DNA of 64,000 nt. It comes from Branchiibius hedensis (lineage in GTDB: Bacteria > Actinomycetota > Actinomycetes > Actinomycetales > Dermatophilaceae). The first letter of the stretch is position 1, and each line of letters begins with the position of its first letter. Positions 37,281 to 45,716 of the stretch are shown piece after piece. The notes under the pieces are model-generated. The model did not search any database and had not been told where the DNA came from. It was given only the letters and a program-made list of their open reading frames with translations. The position numbers and the translations under genes were made by a program. The DNA lies in assembly GCF_900108585.1 (NCBI RefSeq), contig NZ_UESZ01000001.1:682001-746000 (forward strand). The letters run 5' to 3'.

Positions 37281-37954
37281 GCCGGCCGGTGCTGATCCTG
37301 TGCGCGCACGGGACCGCGAATCCGCAAGGCCAGCAGGTCGTTTCGACGCTGCATGTGCTGGTGCGCGATGCCCGCCCGGACCTGCAGGTCGAGCTGGCGT
37401 ACGTCGACGTGCAGCGCCCTTCGGTCGTTGACGTGGTGGCAGAGTGGGCACCCGTTGCGCCCGAGGTTGTCGTCGTGCCGGTCTTGCTCGCGACGGGCTA
37501 TCACGTCCAGGTCGACATCGCCGACGCAGTCGTACCATTCGAAAATGCCCGCAGCGCAGCGCCACTGGGCCCCGACCCGGTGTTGTCGGAGATACTCGCG
37601 GAGCGCATCGACGCAGGTGGTCTGAAGCCCGATGACGCGGTGGTGGTCGCCGCAGCCGGTTCGAGCCGACCCGATGCGCGATATGCGCCCGAACAGGCGG
37701 CCCGCGAGTTGGCCGAGCGGTTGGGTCGAGAGGTGACGGTCGGCTTCGGCGCCTCCGCCCGGCCGACCGTTCCCGAAGCGGTCGAAGCCGTCCGTCAGGG
37801 CCACCCGCGGGTCGTCATCGCGGCGTACCTGCTTGCTCCCGGGTACTTCCATGACCAACTGCACCAAGCGGGCGCCGATGTGGTGACGGCCCCGCTCGGC
37901 GCGGACCCGCGGTTGGCGGAGTTGATCGTCCGGCGGTTCGAGGAGTCCCGGTGA
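37277..37954 (+). CDS. Sirohydrochlorin chelatase family protein (CbiX/SirB-like)
   Basis: 225 aa. Two CbiX half-domains: CAHGTANPQGQQVV with VVVVPVLLATGYHVQVDI, then VVVAAAGSSRPDARYA with VVIAAYLLAPGYFHDQLH. The histidines expected for metal binding are in CAHGT and GYHVQVDI. Inserts iron or cobalt into sirohydrochlorin in siroheme or cobalamin synthesis. Together with cobQ it could serve cobalamin, or it may provide siroheme. Coupled by overlap to the genes on both sides. Confidence 0.85.
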   Translation: MSRPVLILCAHGTANPQGQQVVSTLHVLVRDARPDLQVELAYVDVQRPSVVDVVAEWAPVAPEVVVVPVLLATGYHVQVDIADAVVPFENARSAAPLGPDPVLSEILAERIDAGGLKPDDAVVVAAAGSSRPDARYAPEQAARELAERLGREVTVGFGASARPTVPEAVEAVRQGHPRVVIAAYLLAPGYFHDQLHQAGADVVTAPLGADPRLAELIVRRFEESR

Positions 37955-38682
37955 AGCCCTTCCTGTTACTCGGCGTACGCCCCGAACCGGTCGCTGCGGA
38001 CGACGAGTACGCCGCCTTCGCCCGCTTCACCGGTCTCGGGACCGATCTGCAGCGGCACGCCGTCGACCGTGAACCCTTCACCGGGGATCCCCGCGATTAC
38101 GCCGGGATCATCATCGGCGGCAGCCCGTTCAACGTGACTGACACCGCCAAGTCGTCTCAGCAGCAGCGTGCGGAGGAGGACCTGAACCGGGTCGTGGATG
38201 TTGCTCTGGCAGAACGCATTCCGCTGCTCGGCGCCTGCTATGGGCTGGGTCTGATCGCTCGACACAAGGGCGGAATCGTGGACCATGAGTACGGCGAGCA
38301 GATAGCTGCCGTGCCGGTGACCCTCACCGCGGCCGGGCGGACCGATCCCGTCTTCGGTGGCCTGCCGCAGGTGTTCAGCGCCATCGTCGGACACAAGGAG
38401 GCCGTGTCCACACCGCCCGCGGACGCGGTTGTCCTCGCCACCTCACCGGGTGCGCCGGTGCAGGCGCTGCGGATCGGCCCGGCGGCCTACGCGACACAGT
38501 TCCACCCGGAACTGGATGCCGATGGGCTGCTGATCCGGATGACCACCTACCGGGACGCCGGCTATTTCGACCCGCAGGAGGCGGACGCGATCATGGCGCT
38601 GGCCCGCGCGACCGATGTGACGCATCCGCCGGAGTCGTTGCGGGCTTTCGTCGCCTTCGCCGAAGGGTTCAATCCCGCTTGA
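37951..38682 (+). CDS. Class I glutamine amidotransferase-like protein
   Basis: 243 aa. GATase fold with nucleophile elbow LLGACYGLGLIA (Cys about 91) and catalytic histidine-glutamate ATQFHPELDADGL. The region IIIGGSPFNVTD near the N-terminus is the typical oxyanion loop. No synthase partner is fused, so it may be a glutamine hydrolase such as a gamma-glutamyl-polyamine or -peptide hydrolase of the GMP-synthase-like group. Overlaps the chelatase gene by four bases, and its stop overlaps the convergent CtaG-like gene by 14 bp. Confidence 0.82.
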   Translation: MKPFLLLGVRPEPVAADDEYAAFARFTGLGTDLQRHAVDREPFTGDPRDYAGIIIGGSPFNVTDTAKSSQQQRAEEDLNRVVDVALAERIPLLGACYGLGLIARHKGGIVDHEYGEQIAAVPVTLTAAGRTDPVFGGLPQVFSAIVGHKEAVSTPPADAVVLATSPGAPVQALRIGPAAYATQFHPELDADGLLIRMTTYRDAGYFDPQEADAIMALARATDVTHPPESLRAFVAFAEGFNPA

Positions 38683-39595
38683 AGCGGTGCGCGAAGCGTG
38701 GGTCGTCCAACCACCAGGGCCGGTCGGTCTCGGGCTCATCCGGGTCGTCGCTGACCGGCCGCGTCGCATCGAGCACCAGGTCAACCCGGGCCGCCTGCCG
38801 CTCGTCGTGGCGCATCCACTGCGCGAATAGCACTGCGATCATGGGCAAGCCGATCGATTCGGCGGTCACCAGCAACGCTCCACCGGCCCACTTCTGCTGC
38901 AGATGCGGATCAGCGCCGGCTCGCGCGAAACCGGGGAAGCGCGGCATCAACAACGTGGTCGTCGTCATCACCACGATGCCGGGGATGGCATCGACCAGCC
39001 CGTCGCCCAGCGCGATCAGCGTGCGCACCGGAGGTGTCGCCCAGCCGGGCAGCACACCCTCCTCGAGCAGCGGCAGCGAGAAGACCAACCCCACGATCAG
39101 CATGTGCAACACCAGCACGATGCCGATCGCACCGGAGTCCAGGGCGGCCTGTCCGTAACCGGTCAGGAAGACCGCGAGAATGCCTGCGGCATCGACGATC
39201 ACCGCCAGCAGCGGGAAGGTGACGATCCGCGCGAACCGCCCGGTGAGAAGGTGCTGTACGTCGAGCAACCGCACCGGATCGCCGAGGGCCAGAGCAACCG
39301 GGGTGAGGGTCCCCAGCACCGCGACGTGCAACGCAAAGATCCACAGGTACTCGGGTCGCAGCGCCCCGATCGGACCACACGTGGCGTAGAGCAGACTGCC
39401 GACCCCGAGCAATAGAAAGGCGACCGAGCGCCAGGCCGGCCACGGTGTCCCGGCGCGGTGGGCACCCACCAGGCCCGCGGCGTACGTGATGGTCAGGAGC
39501 ATGGCCAGCAGGACGCCGACGGCCCCCACCGCATCGAACGACCAGGAGGTCAGCCAAGCGGAGGGGGCCGGTGCGTTCACGGCGGTGATTATCAC
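38669..39595 (-). CDS. CtaG-type cytochrome oxidase assembly membrane protein
   Basis: 308 aa with about seven membrane helices; resembles the caa3-type CtaG family of actinobacteria and bacilli (EYLWIFALHVAVLGTLTPVALALGDPVRLL, SLPLLEEGVLPGWATPPVRTLIALGDG, DPHLQQKWAGGALLVTAESIGLP). Proposed role is metal delivery or oxidase assembly; direct biochemistry is sparse. GTG 39595 overlaps the MFS stop (GTGA), so the two are one operon. An internal GTG five codons later is an alternative. Confidence 0.8.
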   Translation of the reverse strand: MIITAVNAPAPSAWLTSWSFDAVGAVGVLLAMLLTITYAAGLVGAHRAGTPWPAWRSVAFLLLGVGSLLYATCGPIGALRPEYLWIFALHVAVLGTLTPVALALGDPVRLLDVQHLLTGRFARIVTFPLLAVIVDAAGILAVFLTGYGQAALDSGAIGIVLVLHMLIVGLVFSLPLLEEGVLPGWATPPVRTLIALGDGLVDAIPGIVVMTTTTLLMPRFPGFARAGADPHLQQKWAGGALLVTAESIGLPMIAVLFAQWMRHDERQAARVDLVLDATRPVSDDPDEPETDRPWWLDDPRFAHRFKRD

Positions 39596-41388
39596 CCAGC
39601 CAGCTGGGATTCCTTCTCAGCCGAGGGCACCTGCGGCGCCGAGTCGTCGTGGACGTACTTCTTGCCGCGCATCAGACTGGCGCCGGCGGCGACCAGCATC
39701 ATGATCGCGGCCGCGACGAACACGACCACCAGCCCGTCGTGGAACGGCTCGGACATCAGGTGGGGGAAGAACTCCTTGCCGGTGAGGGTGTCGACGTTTC
39801 CAGCGGGCAACTGGTGCAGCACGCCGGTGGGGCCGAGCAGCGACTCGATCGGGTTGTAGCCGAGGAAGGCGGCGAACAGCATCGCCACCGGGGGCAGGGC
39901 AGCGATGCCGGCGGCGATCGCTTCAGGCACTCCCTGACCGGTCAGGCCGGAGTGCATCGCATCGGGCAGCGAACCGGACAGGCCGACGATCATCAGCGAG
40001 AAGAAGATGCCGATCGACAGGGACGTGCCGGCGTTGAAGAACGTGGCCCGCATCCCGGAGGCCACACCGCGCTGGTTGGCCGGGACGCTGTTCATGATCG
40101 CGGTCGTGTTGGGCGCGGAGAACATCCCCGAGCCGATGCCGTTGAGGAACAGCAGCAGCGCGAACACCGGGTAGGAGAAGTTCACCGGGATCAGGATCAG
40201 GCCGATGAAGGTCACCGCGTTCAGCAGCAGACCGCCGCTGGCGAACGCCCGGGCGCCGAACCGGTCGGACAGGAAGCCCGAGGCCGGACCGGCGATCAGG
40301 AAGCCAACGGTCAATGGCAGCAGGTAGATTCCGGCCCACAGCGGCGTCGACTCGTAGTCGTAGCCATGCAGCGGCAGCCAGATGCCCTGCAGCCAGATGA
40401 TCAACATGAACTGCATGCCGCCGCGGCCGATGGAGGCCAGCAGACCGGCGAGGTTGCCGGCGCTGAACGCCTTGATCTTGAACAGCGACATCGAGAACAT
40501 CGGGTCGCTGCTCTTGGACTCGATGATGCAGAACGCCACCAGCAGCAGCGCGCCGCCGATCAGCCCGGTCAGCACCCACGGGTTGGTCCAGCCCATGAGG
40601 TGCCCGCCGTAGGGCTGGATGCCGTAGGTGATCGCGACCAGGATCGCGGTCAGGCCGATACCGAAGGTCAGGTTGCCGGGGATGTCCAGCTTGCCGCGGC
40701 GGGTGGTGCCCAACTCGTGCAGCGAGGTGTAGGCCCAGATGGTGCCGATGATGCCGATCGGCACGCTGACCAGGAAGATGGCGCGCCAGTGCCATTCGGA
40801 CAGGACACCGCCGATGATCAGGCCGAGGAAGGATCCGGCGATCGCCGAGACCTGGTTGATGCCGAGAGCCATGCCGCGCTGGTGGGCGGGGAAGGCGTCG
40901 GTCAGGATCGCTGCGGAGTTGGCCATCAGCATGGCGCCGCCGATGCCCTGGATGATGCGCCCGAAGATCAGCCACAGCGCTCCGGCGCTGCCGTCGAAGG
41001 GACACAGGAACAGCGCCAGGGACGCGACGGTGAAGACGACGAAGCCGAGGTTGTAGATCTTCACCCGGCCGTACATGTCGCCGAGGCGTCCGAGGGTGAC
41101 CACCAGGACTGCGGAGACGACCAGGAAGCCCATCAGCATCCACAGCAGATAGCTGACGTTGCCCTGGTCGAGGGGGTTGAGGTTGATGCCGCGGAAGATC
41201 GCCGGCAGCGAGATGATCACGATCGAGGAGTTGATCGTGGCCATCAGGATGCCCAGGGTCGTGTTTGACAGGGCGATCCACTTGTACCGCGGGTGGCCGG
41301 CCTCGTAGCGGCGCCGACGGACGCGCTGCTGCGCGTCGGTGGCGGTCTCGCCGGGCTCGGTGACGGATTCAGGGGGAACGGCGCTCAC
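39592..41388 (-). CDS. MFS transporter, DHA2 (EmrB/QacA) family
   Basis: 598 aa with fourteen predicted helices, typical of the DHA2 drug:proton antiporters. Motif A LGRLGDMYGRVKIYN follows helix 2, and the helix 5 region carries GSFLGLIIGGVLSEWHWRAIFLVSVPIG (motif C type). Exports an unknown substrate, possibly a drug, dye or siderophore. Starts at ATG 41388, with an AT-rich region upstream between it and dapB. Cotranscribed with the CtaG-like gene. Confidence 0.92.
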   Translation of the reverse strand: MSAVPPESVTEPGETATDAQQRVRRRRYEAGHPRYKWIALSNTTLGILMATINSSIVIISLPAIFRGINLNPLDQGNVSYLLWMLMGFLVVSAVLVVTLGRLGDMYGRVKIYNLGFVVFTVASLALFLCPFDGSAGALWLIFGRIIQGIGGAMLMANSAAILTDAFPAHQRGMALGINQVSAIAGSFLGLIIGGVLSEWHWRAIFLVSVPIGIIGTIWAYTSLHELGTTRRGKLDIPGNLTFGIGLTAILVAITYGIQPYGGHLMGWTNPWVLTGLIGGALLLVAFCIIESKSSDPMFSMSLFKIKAFSAGNLAGLLASIGRGGMQFMLIIWLQGIWLPLHGYDYESTPLWAGIYLLPLTVGFLIAGPASGFLSDRFGARAFASGGLLLNAVTFIGLILIPVNFSYPVFALLLFLNGIGSGMFSAPNTTAIMNSVPANQRGVASGMRATFFNAGTSLSIGIFFSLMIVGLSGSLPDAMHSGLTGQGVPEAIAAGIAALPPVAMLFAAFLGYNPIESLLGPTGVLHQLPAGNVDTLTGKEFFPHLMSEPFHDGLVVVFVAAAIMMLVAAGASLMRGKKYVHDDSAPQVPSAEKESQLAG

Positions 41389-41455
41389 AGATGTCTCTTG
41401 TCGTTTGATTCGTCGGTTACGTGTCGTGCGCGGGACGCCGGTGTCCCTCCGCGAG

Positions 41456-41484
41456 AAAGTTAGCTTAGGTAATCAATATAGAAC
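41456..41484. promoter_or_regulatory. AT-rich regulatory segment between mfs and dapB
   Basis: The divergent spacer contains TTAGCTTAGGTAATCAATATAG, a marked drop in GC content. The TTAGCTTAG part resembles one half of a DtxR/IdeR iron box (TTAGGTTAG), but the second half does not match, so iron control is only a possibility. It must hold promoters of both genes. Confidence 0.25.
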
Positions 41485-41528
41485 CTATGGTCCGCACGGG
41501 GCAACCCGCCCCCCGTAGGCTGGCGCCT

Positions 41529-42272
41529 GTGACGAAGACCAAAGTTGCCGTGATCGGCGCACAGGGCCGGATGGGTACCCAGGCCGTCGGGGCGGTGGGC
41601 TCGGCCGGTGATCTGGAACTGGCTGGTGCCCTCGACAAGGACGACAACCTGGGTGACCTCGGCGGAGCGCAGGTGGCCGTGATCCTTTCGGTGCCGGATG
41701 CGGCGCCCGATAACGTCGCGCACTGCATCGAGCGGGGCGTGCACTGTGTGGTCGGGACCACCGGGTGGACCGACGAGCGCCTGGCCGCCGTGCAAGCCCA
41801 GTTGGAGCAGCACCCGTCGGTCGGTGTGTTGATCGCCCCCAACTTCGCGATCGGTGCGCTGCTCGCGCTGGAGTTCGCGCGCAAGGCGGCCCCGTACTAC
41901 GAGTCGGTCGAGGTCATCGAGCAGCACCACCCGGACAAGGTGGACGCACCATCGGGTACGGCGGTCCGCACCGCCCGCGTGCTGGCGGCGGCTCGCGCGG
42001 AGGCCGGGTTGGGCGACGTACCCGATGCCACGACCTCGGACCCACTGGGCGCCCGAGGTGCCCGCGTCGACGGCATCCCGGTGCACGCCGTACGACTGCG
42101 GGGCCGGGTCGCCCACGAGGAGATCCTCTTCGGCGGGCCGGGGGAGGCGTTGACCATCCGGCACGACTCCTTCGATCGCGAGTCGTTCATGCCCGGGATC
42201 CTGGCCGGCGTCCGCGCCGTCGCCGACCATCCGGGTCTGACCGTCGGACTCGAGCAGTACCTGGACATCTGA
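41529..42272 (+). CDS. dapB: 4-hydroxy-tetrahydrodipicolinate reductase
   Basis: 247 aa. NAD(P)H-dependent reductase of lysine and meso-diaminopimelate synthesis. N-terminal cofactor motif VAVIGAQGRMGTQAV and the substrate motif EQHHPDKVDAPSGTA are complete. An open frame begins at 41487, but GTG 41529 gives the family N-terminus. dapA is 4.5 kb away, so the pathway genes are near but not in one operon. Confidence 0.96.
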   Translation: MTKTKVAVIGAQGRMGTQAVGAVGSAGDLELAGALDKDDNLGDLGGAQVAVILSVPDAAPDNVAHCIERGVHCVVGTTGWTDERLAAVQAQLEQHPSVGVLIAPNFAIGALLALEFARKAAPYYESVEVIEQHHPDKVDAPSGTAVRTARVLAAARAEAGLGDVPDATTSDPLGARGARVDGIPVHAVRLRGRVAHEEILFGGPGEALTIRHDSFDRESFMPGILAGVRAVADHPGLTVGLEQYLDI

Positions 42273-42275
42273 GTC

Positions 42276-42686
42276 ATGGCCACCCTCGATGACGTACGCC
42301 GCGTGCTGGCTGACCTGCCCGGCGTCACCGAAATCGAGAACGGCTGGGGCGCTCTGTGCTGGCGGACCAAGGCGGGACAGATCGCCTGGGTGCGCGAGGC
42401 CAACCAGTCCGACCTGGACCAGTTGGCCGAACTCGGACAGGTGTGGCCCGACGGCACGGTGATCGCCGCACGGGTCGCCTCTCTGGACGAGCGGGCCGCA
42501 CTGATCGACGAGGACCCGGAGGTCTTCTTCACGATCCCGCACTTCCGGTCCTGGCCCTCGGTCCTGCTCGTGCTGGACCGGATTGCCCCCGAGCGGCTGG
42601 AGGAAGTGTTGCTCGACGGGTGGATCCTGCGGGTGCCGAAGAAGGTCTCCACGGCGTGGCTGAGCGAGCACGGGTTCGACGCGTGA
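42276..42686 (+). CDS. MmcQ/YjbR-family protein
   Basis: 136 aa. Small alpha-beta domain of the MmcQ/YjbR type: N-terminal helix DVRRVLADLPGVTEIENGWG, central strand region and DEDPEVFFTIPHFRSWPSVLLVLDRI with PKKVSTAWL near the C-terminus. The family is thought to bind DNA with a CyaY-like fold, but no function is established. Three bases after dapB and overlapping the amidotransferase gene by four bases. Confidence 0.8.
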   Translation: MATLDDVRRVLADLPGVTEIENGWGALCWRTKAGQIAWVREANQSDLDQLAELGQVWPDGTVIAARVASLDERAALIDEDPEVFFTIPHFRSWPSVLLVLDRIAPERLEEVLLDGWILRVPKKVSTAWLSEHGFDA

Positions 42687-43363
42687 GACTGGCGCTGATC
42701 GAGAACGACCCGGATAGCGGACCTGGTCGGCTCACCGACTGGCTGCCCACGGCCACGGTCGTGCGGGCGCACGCCGGCGAAAACCTCCCGGCTGCAACGG
42801 ATTTCGACGGTTTCGTGCTGCTTGGCGGCGGGTTCATGCCGGATGCCGACGAGCAGGCGCCGTGGCTACCGGCCGAACGGGCGTTGATCGCCGATGCGGT
42901 GGACTCGCAGACGCCGTTGCTCGGGATCTGCCTGGGCGCGCAGCTGCTGGCGCACACCTGCGGCGGCGAGGTCAGGTCGGCGTACGGGCTGCCGGAGAAG
43001 GGGGTCACGCAGCTTCGGGTCAGTCCCGCAGCCGCCAGCGACCCGGTCTTCGCCGGACTGCCGGGGCAGGTGCGGGCCGTGGAGAGTCACCAGGACCAGA
43101 TCACGGCGCTGCCGCCGGATGCGGTGTGGCTGATGTCCTCGCAGCGGGTGCCGCACCAGGGCTTCCGCGTCGGCCCAGCGGCGTGGGGTGTGCAGTTCCA
43201 CCCCGAGGCTTCAGGTGGGCGGGTGCAGACCTGGTCGGATGAGTCGATCCGGGCGCGTGGCTTCGACCCGGAACGCGTGCGCGCCGAAGCTGCTAGTGCA
43301 GCAACCGAACTCGAGCAGACGTGGTCTGCGTGGTTTGCCCGGTTCGCGGCCCTGCGCTCGTGA
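42683..43363 (+). CDS. Class I glutamine amidotransferase (GMP synthase-like)
   Basis: 226 aa. Nucleophile elbow TPLLGICLGAQLLAH (Cys about 90) and catalytic His/Glu in GVQFHPEAS. GTG 42683 overlaps the upstream stop (GTGA); the much longer open frame from 42356 is a shadow of the MmcQ-like gene. No acceptor domain is present. It is distinct in sequence from the amidotransferase at 37951. Similar stand-alone proteins occur in actinobacteria without a defined substrate. Confidence 0.82.
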   Translation: MRLALIENDPDSGPGRLTDWLPTATVVRAHAGENLPAATDFDGFVLLGGGFMPDADEQAPWLPAERALIADAVDSQTPLLGICLGAQLLAHTCGGEVRSAYGLPEKGVTQLRVSPAAASDPVFAGLPGQVRAVESHQDQITALPPDAVWLMSSQRVPHQGFRVGPAAWGVQFHPEASGGRVQTWSDESIRARGFDPERVRAEAASAATELEQTWSAWFARFAALRS

Positions 43364-43377
43364 CCCCGCCCCACCAT

Positions 43378-43432
43378 TTTTGCAGCGCAACTCACCTGGA
43401 ACCGCTGCGCGAGGGTGAGTTGCGCTGCAAAA
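43378..43432. repeat. Hairpin repeat with 19-bp arms, copy 1
   Basis: TTTTGCAGCGCAACTCACC at 43378-43396 pairs perfectly with its complement at 43414-43432 across a 17-nt loop. The arms recur at 54984-55053 with a different 17-nt loop. T-rich at the 5' end and A-rich at the 3' end on both strands, the reverse of an intrinsic terminator. Confidence 0.92.
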
Positions 43433-43447
43433 GTCCGGGGGAATCCG

Positions 43448-43972
43448 TCAGTCGCCGAGGGTCGCGGTAAGACGCACCTCGCGCATCGTGCGCCCGTCGG
43501 CGTCGACCTCACGATCGCGCCACGCGCCATCCGGAGCCAGCCCCGCCGCGGTCAGGAACGCGCGCAACTGCTCGTCCGTCGCCGGGATCCACACCTGCAC
43601 CGCGGTGGCATGACCTTCCTTCAACAGATCGGCCACGGCGTTCAACAGCCTTGAGCCGTGGCCCTGTTCACGGGATGCCGGTCGCACCCCGAAGAGGCTC
43701 AGCTCGGCGACGCCGTGCTCACTGCTGGGTACCACCGCAGCCAGCCCGACCACCTGGGCCTGCTCGTCAGAGGCCAGCAGCAGGAAGTGTTCGTTACTCG
43801 GTGGACTCACCAGGGAGGCTCGCCAGCCGTCGGCGAACGCCTCGGGTGTCATCGCCGCCAGCACCTCGGGAGCCAACACCTCGCCGTACGCCGATCGGAA
43901 TAGATCCGCCTGAGCCGCACCGATCGCGTCGGCGTCCTGGGATCCCGCCAGCCGGACGGATGCGTCAGCCAT
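43448..43972 (-). CDS. GNAT-family N-acetyltransferase
   Basis: 174 aa. The acetyl-CoA-binding motif A is VRPASREQGHGSRLLNAVADLL (around residues 105-126), preceded by strands ending ELSLFG. ATG 43972 overlaps the stop of the DHFR-Nudix gene by one base (TGATG). The open frame to 44275 is a shadow. Substrate unknown. Last gene of a thyA - DHFR-Nudix - GNAT operon. Confidence 0.85.
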   Translation of the reverse strand: MADASVRLAGSQDADAIGAAQADLFRSAYGEVLAPEVLAAMTPEAFADGWRASLVSPPSNEHFLLLASDEQAQVVGLAAVVPSSEHGVAELSLFGVRPASREQGHGSRLLNAVADLLKEGHATAVQVWIPATDEQLRAFLTAAGLAPDGAWRDREVDADGRTMREVRLTATLGD

Positions 43973-44904
43973 CAGGTGAACACCGTTGGGGTGTCGACGG
44001 GTTCGAAGGCAGCATCGACCAACGGACGATGGGTCACCACGATCGGCAGCCGCAACGTCTCCGAGCGGGTGAACCAGCCGACCTGGGTGACTTCGTCGGA
44101 CAATCCGGCCTCGTCCTGCGTGCTGGCCCGGAAGCAGACCCCGAAGACCTGGTTGCGCCGACCGTCGGCGTAGACGATGACCGCGTCCGGGTCGGCATAG
44201 ACCGCCAGCACCGAATCGATCCGCACCTGCAAACCGGTCTCCTCCGCAGCCTCCCGGGCCGCGGCTTGTGCCCACGTCTCACCGGCCTCGACGCCACCGC
44301 CGGGCAGGCACCACAGGCCGTTGTCTTCTCGGCGGGTGAGCAGGAGTCGTCCGTCGCGCATGATGGCGCAACTGGCGCCGACCTTCTTCTGCGCACCGGA
44401 AGCGGCCCATGGCGAGCGGATCACCTGGGTGCGCGGACGGGTGCGTTCGTAGATCCGGACGGTGAAGCCCGGATGCTCCTCTTCCGAAAGCTGCTGCCAC
44501 ACCGGGTCTTTGGCGATCGGCCAGCCGGGAAAGGAGGTGTCGCCCTCGGCGTCGAAGGGGATGTCGGTCAGGACCAGCCGATCGGCGTACGGGAGGAATT
44601 GCTCGTAGACCTTCGAGCCCCCGGCGATGAAGAGGTCCTTCTCCTGGCTCAGCAGCAGGACATCGTCGATGCCGTGGGCGACGGTGACGCCCCGTGCGGA
44701 CCACTTCGGGTCGGAGGTCAGCACCACTATCTTCCGCCCGGGCAGGACGCCCACCGACTCGAAGGTGGTGCGACCCATCACCAACGGGTAACCCATGGTG
44801 GTCTTCTTGAAGTGGGCCATCTCGCCGGGCACCTTCCAGGGCATCCCACCGGCGCGGCCGATGATGCCGTTGCGAGCAACGGCGGCAATCAACGAGATCG
44901 TCAT
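43972..44904 (-). CDS. Dihydrofolate reductase-Nudix hydrolase fusion
   Basis: 310 aa. Residues 1-165 are a DHFR domain: [47 protein letters not shown] with the active-site Glu, and FIAGGSKVYEQFLPYADRLVLTDI. After a linker at about 165-175, residues 175-310 form a Nudix domain with a complete box GGVEAGETWAQAAAREAAEETGL. ATG 44904 overlaps the thyA stop by one base (TGATG). DHFR regenerates tetrahydrofolate consumed by ThyA; a fused Nudix domain could remove damaged or deoxynucleotide by-products, or act on dihydroneopterin triphosphate. Those roles are inference. Confidence 0.93.
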   Translation of the reverse strand: MTISLIAAVARNGIIGRAGGMPWKVPGEMAHFKKTTMGYPLVMGRTTFESVGVLPGRKIVVLTSDPKWSARGVTVAHGIDDVLLLSQEKDLFIAGGSKVYEQFLPYADRLVLTDIPFDAEGDTSFPGWPIAKDPVWQQLSEEEHPGFTVRIYERTRPRTQVIRSPWAASGAQKKVGASCAIMRDGRLLLTRREDNGLWCLPGGGVEAGETWAQAAAREAAEETGLQVRIDSVLAVYADPDAVIVYADGRRNQVFGVCFRASTQDEAGLSDEVTQVGWFTRSETLRLPIVVTHRPLVDAAFEPVDTPTVFT

Positions 44905-45716
44905 CAGACTGCGATCGGCGCCTTGATCGTGGGGGCCGCGACGTAGTCCTCCAAGGTGATGTCTGCCAGGTCGAACTCGTCGATGGCCTGACGGGCCGGA
45001 TTGAGTCGCAGTGTGGGCAGCGGCCCGGGGTCGCGGGTCAGCTGCAACCGGGCCTGCTCGATGTGGTTGCTGTAAAGATGCGCGTCGCCCAGCGTGTGCA
45101 CGAATTCGCCGGGGACCAGGCCGGTCACCTGGGCGACCATGTGCGTCAGCAGGGCGTAGGAGGCGATGTTGAACGGCACGCCGAGGAAGACGTCCGCCGA
45201 GCGTTGGTAGAGCTGGCAGGACAACCGCCGCTGCCCGAGGGCATCGGCGGGGGACACGTAGAACTGGAACATCGTGTGGCACGGCGGCAGAGCCATCTCA
45301 TCGACCTCGGCGACGTTCCAGGCAGAGACGATCAGCCGCCGGGAGTCGGGGTTGGTGCGGATCGCGTCGATGACGTTGGCAATCTGATCGACCGTTTCGC
45401 CCGACGGGGTCGGCCAGGAGCGCCACTGGTGGCCGTAGACCGGGCCCAGGTCGCCGTTCTCATCGGCCCACTCATCCCAGATGCTGATGCCACGCTCGTG
45501 CAGCCACGCCACGTTGGTGTCGCCGCGCAGGAACCACAACAACTCGCCGATGATCGAGCGCAGGTGCAGCTTCTTGGTCGTCAGCGCCGGAAACCCCTCC
45601 GCCAGGTCGAAGCGCATCTGGTAGCCGAAGGTGGACAGCGTCCCGGTGCCGGTCCGGTCCTCCTTGGCCTGGCCATGTTCGAGCACGTGATTGAGCAGAT
45701 CCAGGTATTGCCGCAC
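44904..45716 (-). CDS. thyA: Thymidylate synthase
   Basis: 270 aa. Converts dUMP to dTMP with methylene-tetrahydrofolate. Active-site cysteine in [13 protein letters not shown], phosphate-binding motif [18 protein letters not shown], and N-terminal Arg region EDRTGTGT. First gene of the operon with the DHFR-Nudix fusion, which recycles its dihydrofolate product. Divergent from dapA across a 369-bp spacer. Confidence 0.97.
   Translation of the reverse strand: MRQYLDLLNHVLEHGQAKEDRTGTGTLSTFGYQMRFDLAEGFPALTTKKLHLRSIIGELLWFLRGDTNVAWLHERGISIWDEWADENGDLGPVYGHQWRSWPTPSGETVDQIANVIDAIRTNPDSRRLIVSAWNVAEVDEMALPPCHTMFQFYVSPADALGQRRLSCQLYQRSADVFLGVPFNIASYALLTHMVAQVTGLVPGEFVHTLGDAHLYSNHIEQARLQLTRDPGPLPTLRLNPARQAIDEFDLADITLEDYVAAPTIKAPIAV

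Noticed and set aside
41456-41484. Iron-box (DtxR/IdeR) upstream of the MFS gene
   Set aside because: Only one half-site resembles the consensus; kept as a low-confidence regulatory segment and not claimed as an iron operator.
43378-43432. Hairpin considered as a bidirectional terminator
   Set aside because: T-rich at the 5' end and A-rich at the 3' end on each strand, opposite to an intrinsic terminator, and repeated elsewhere next to a gene start.
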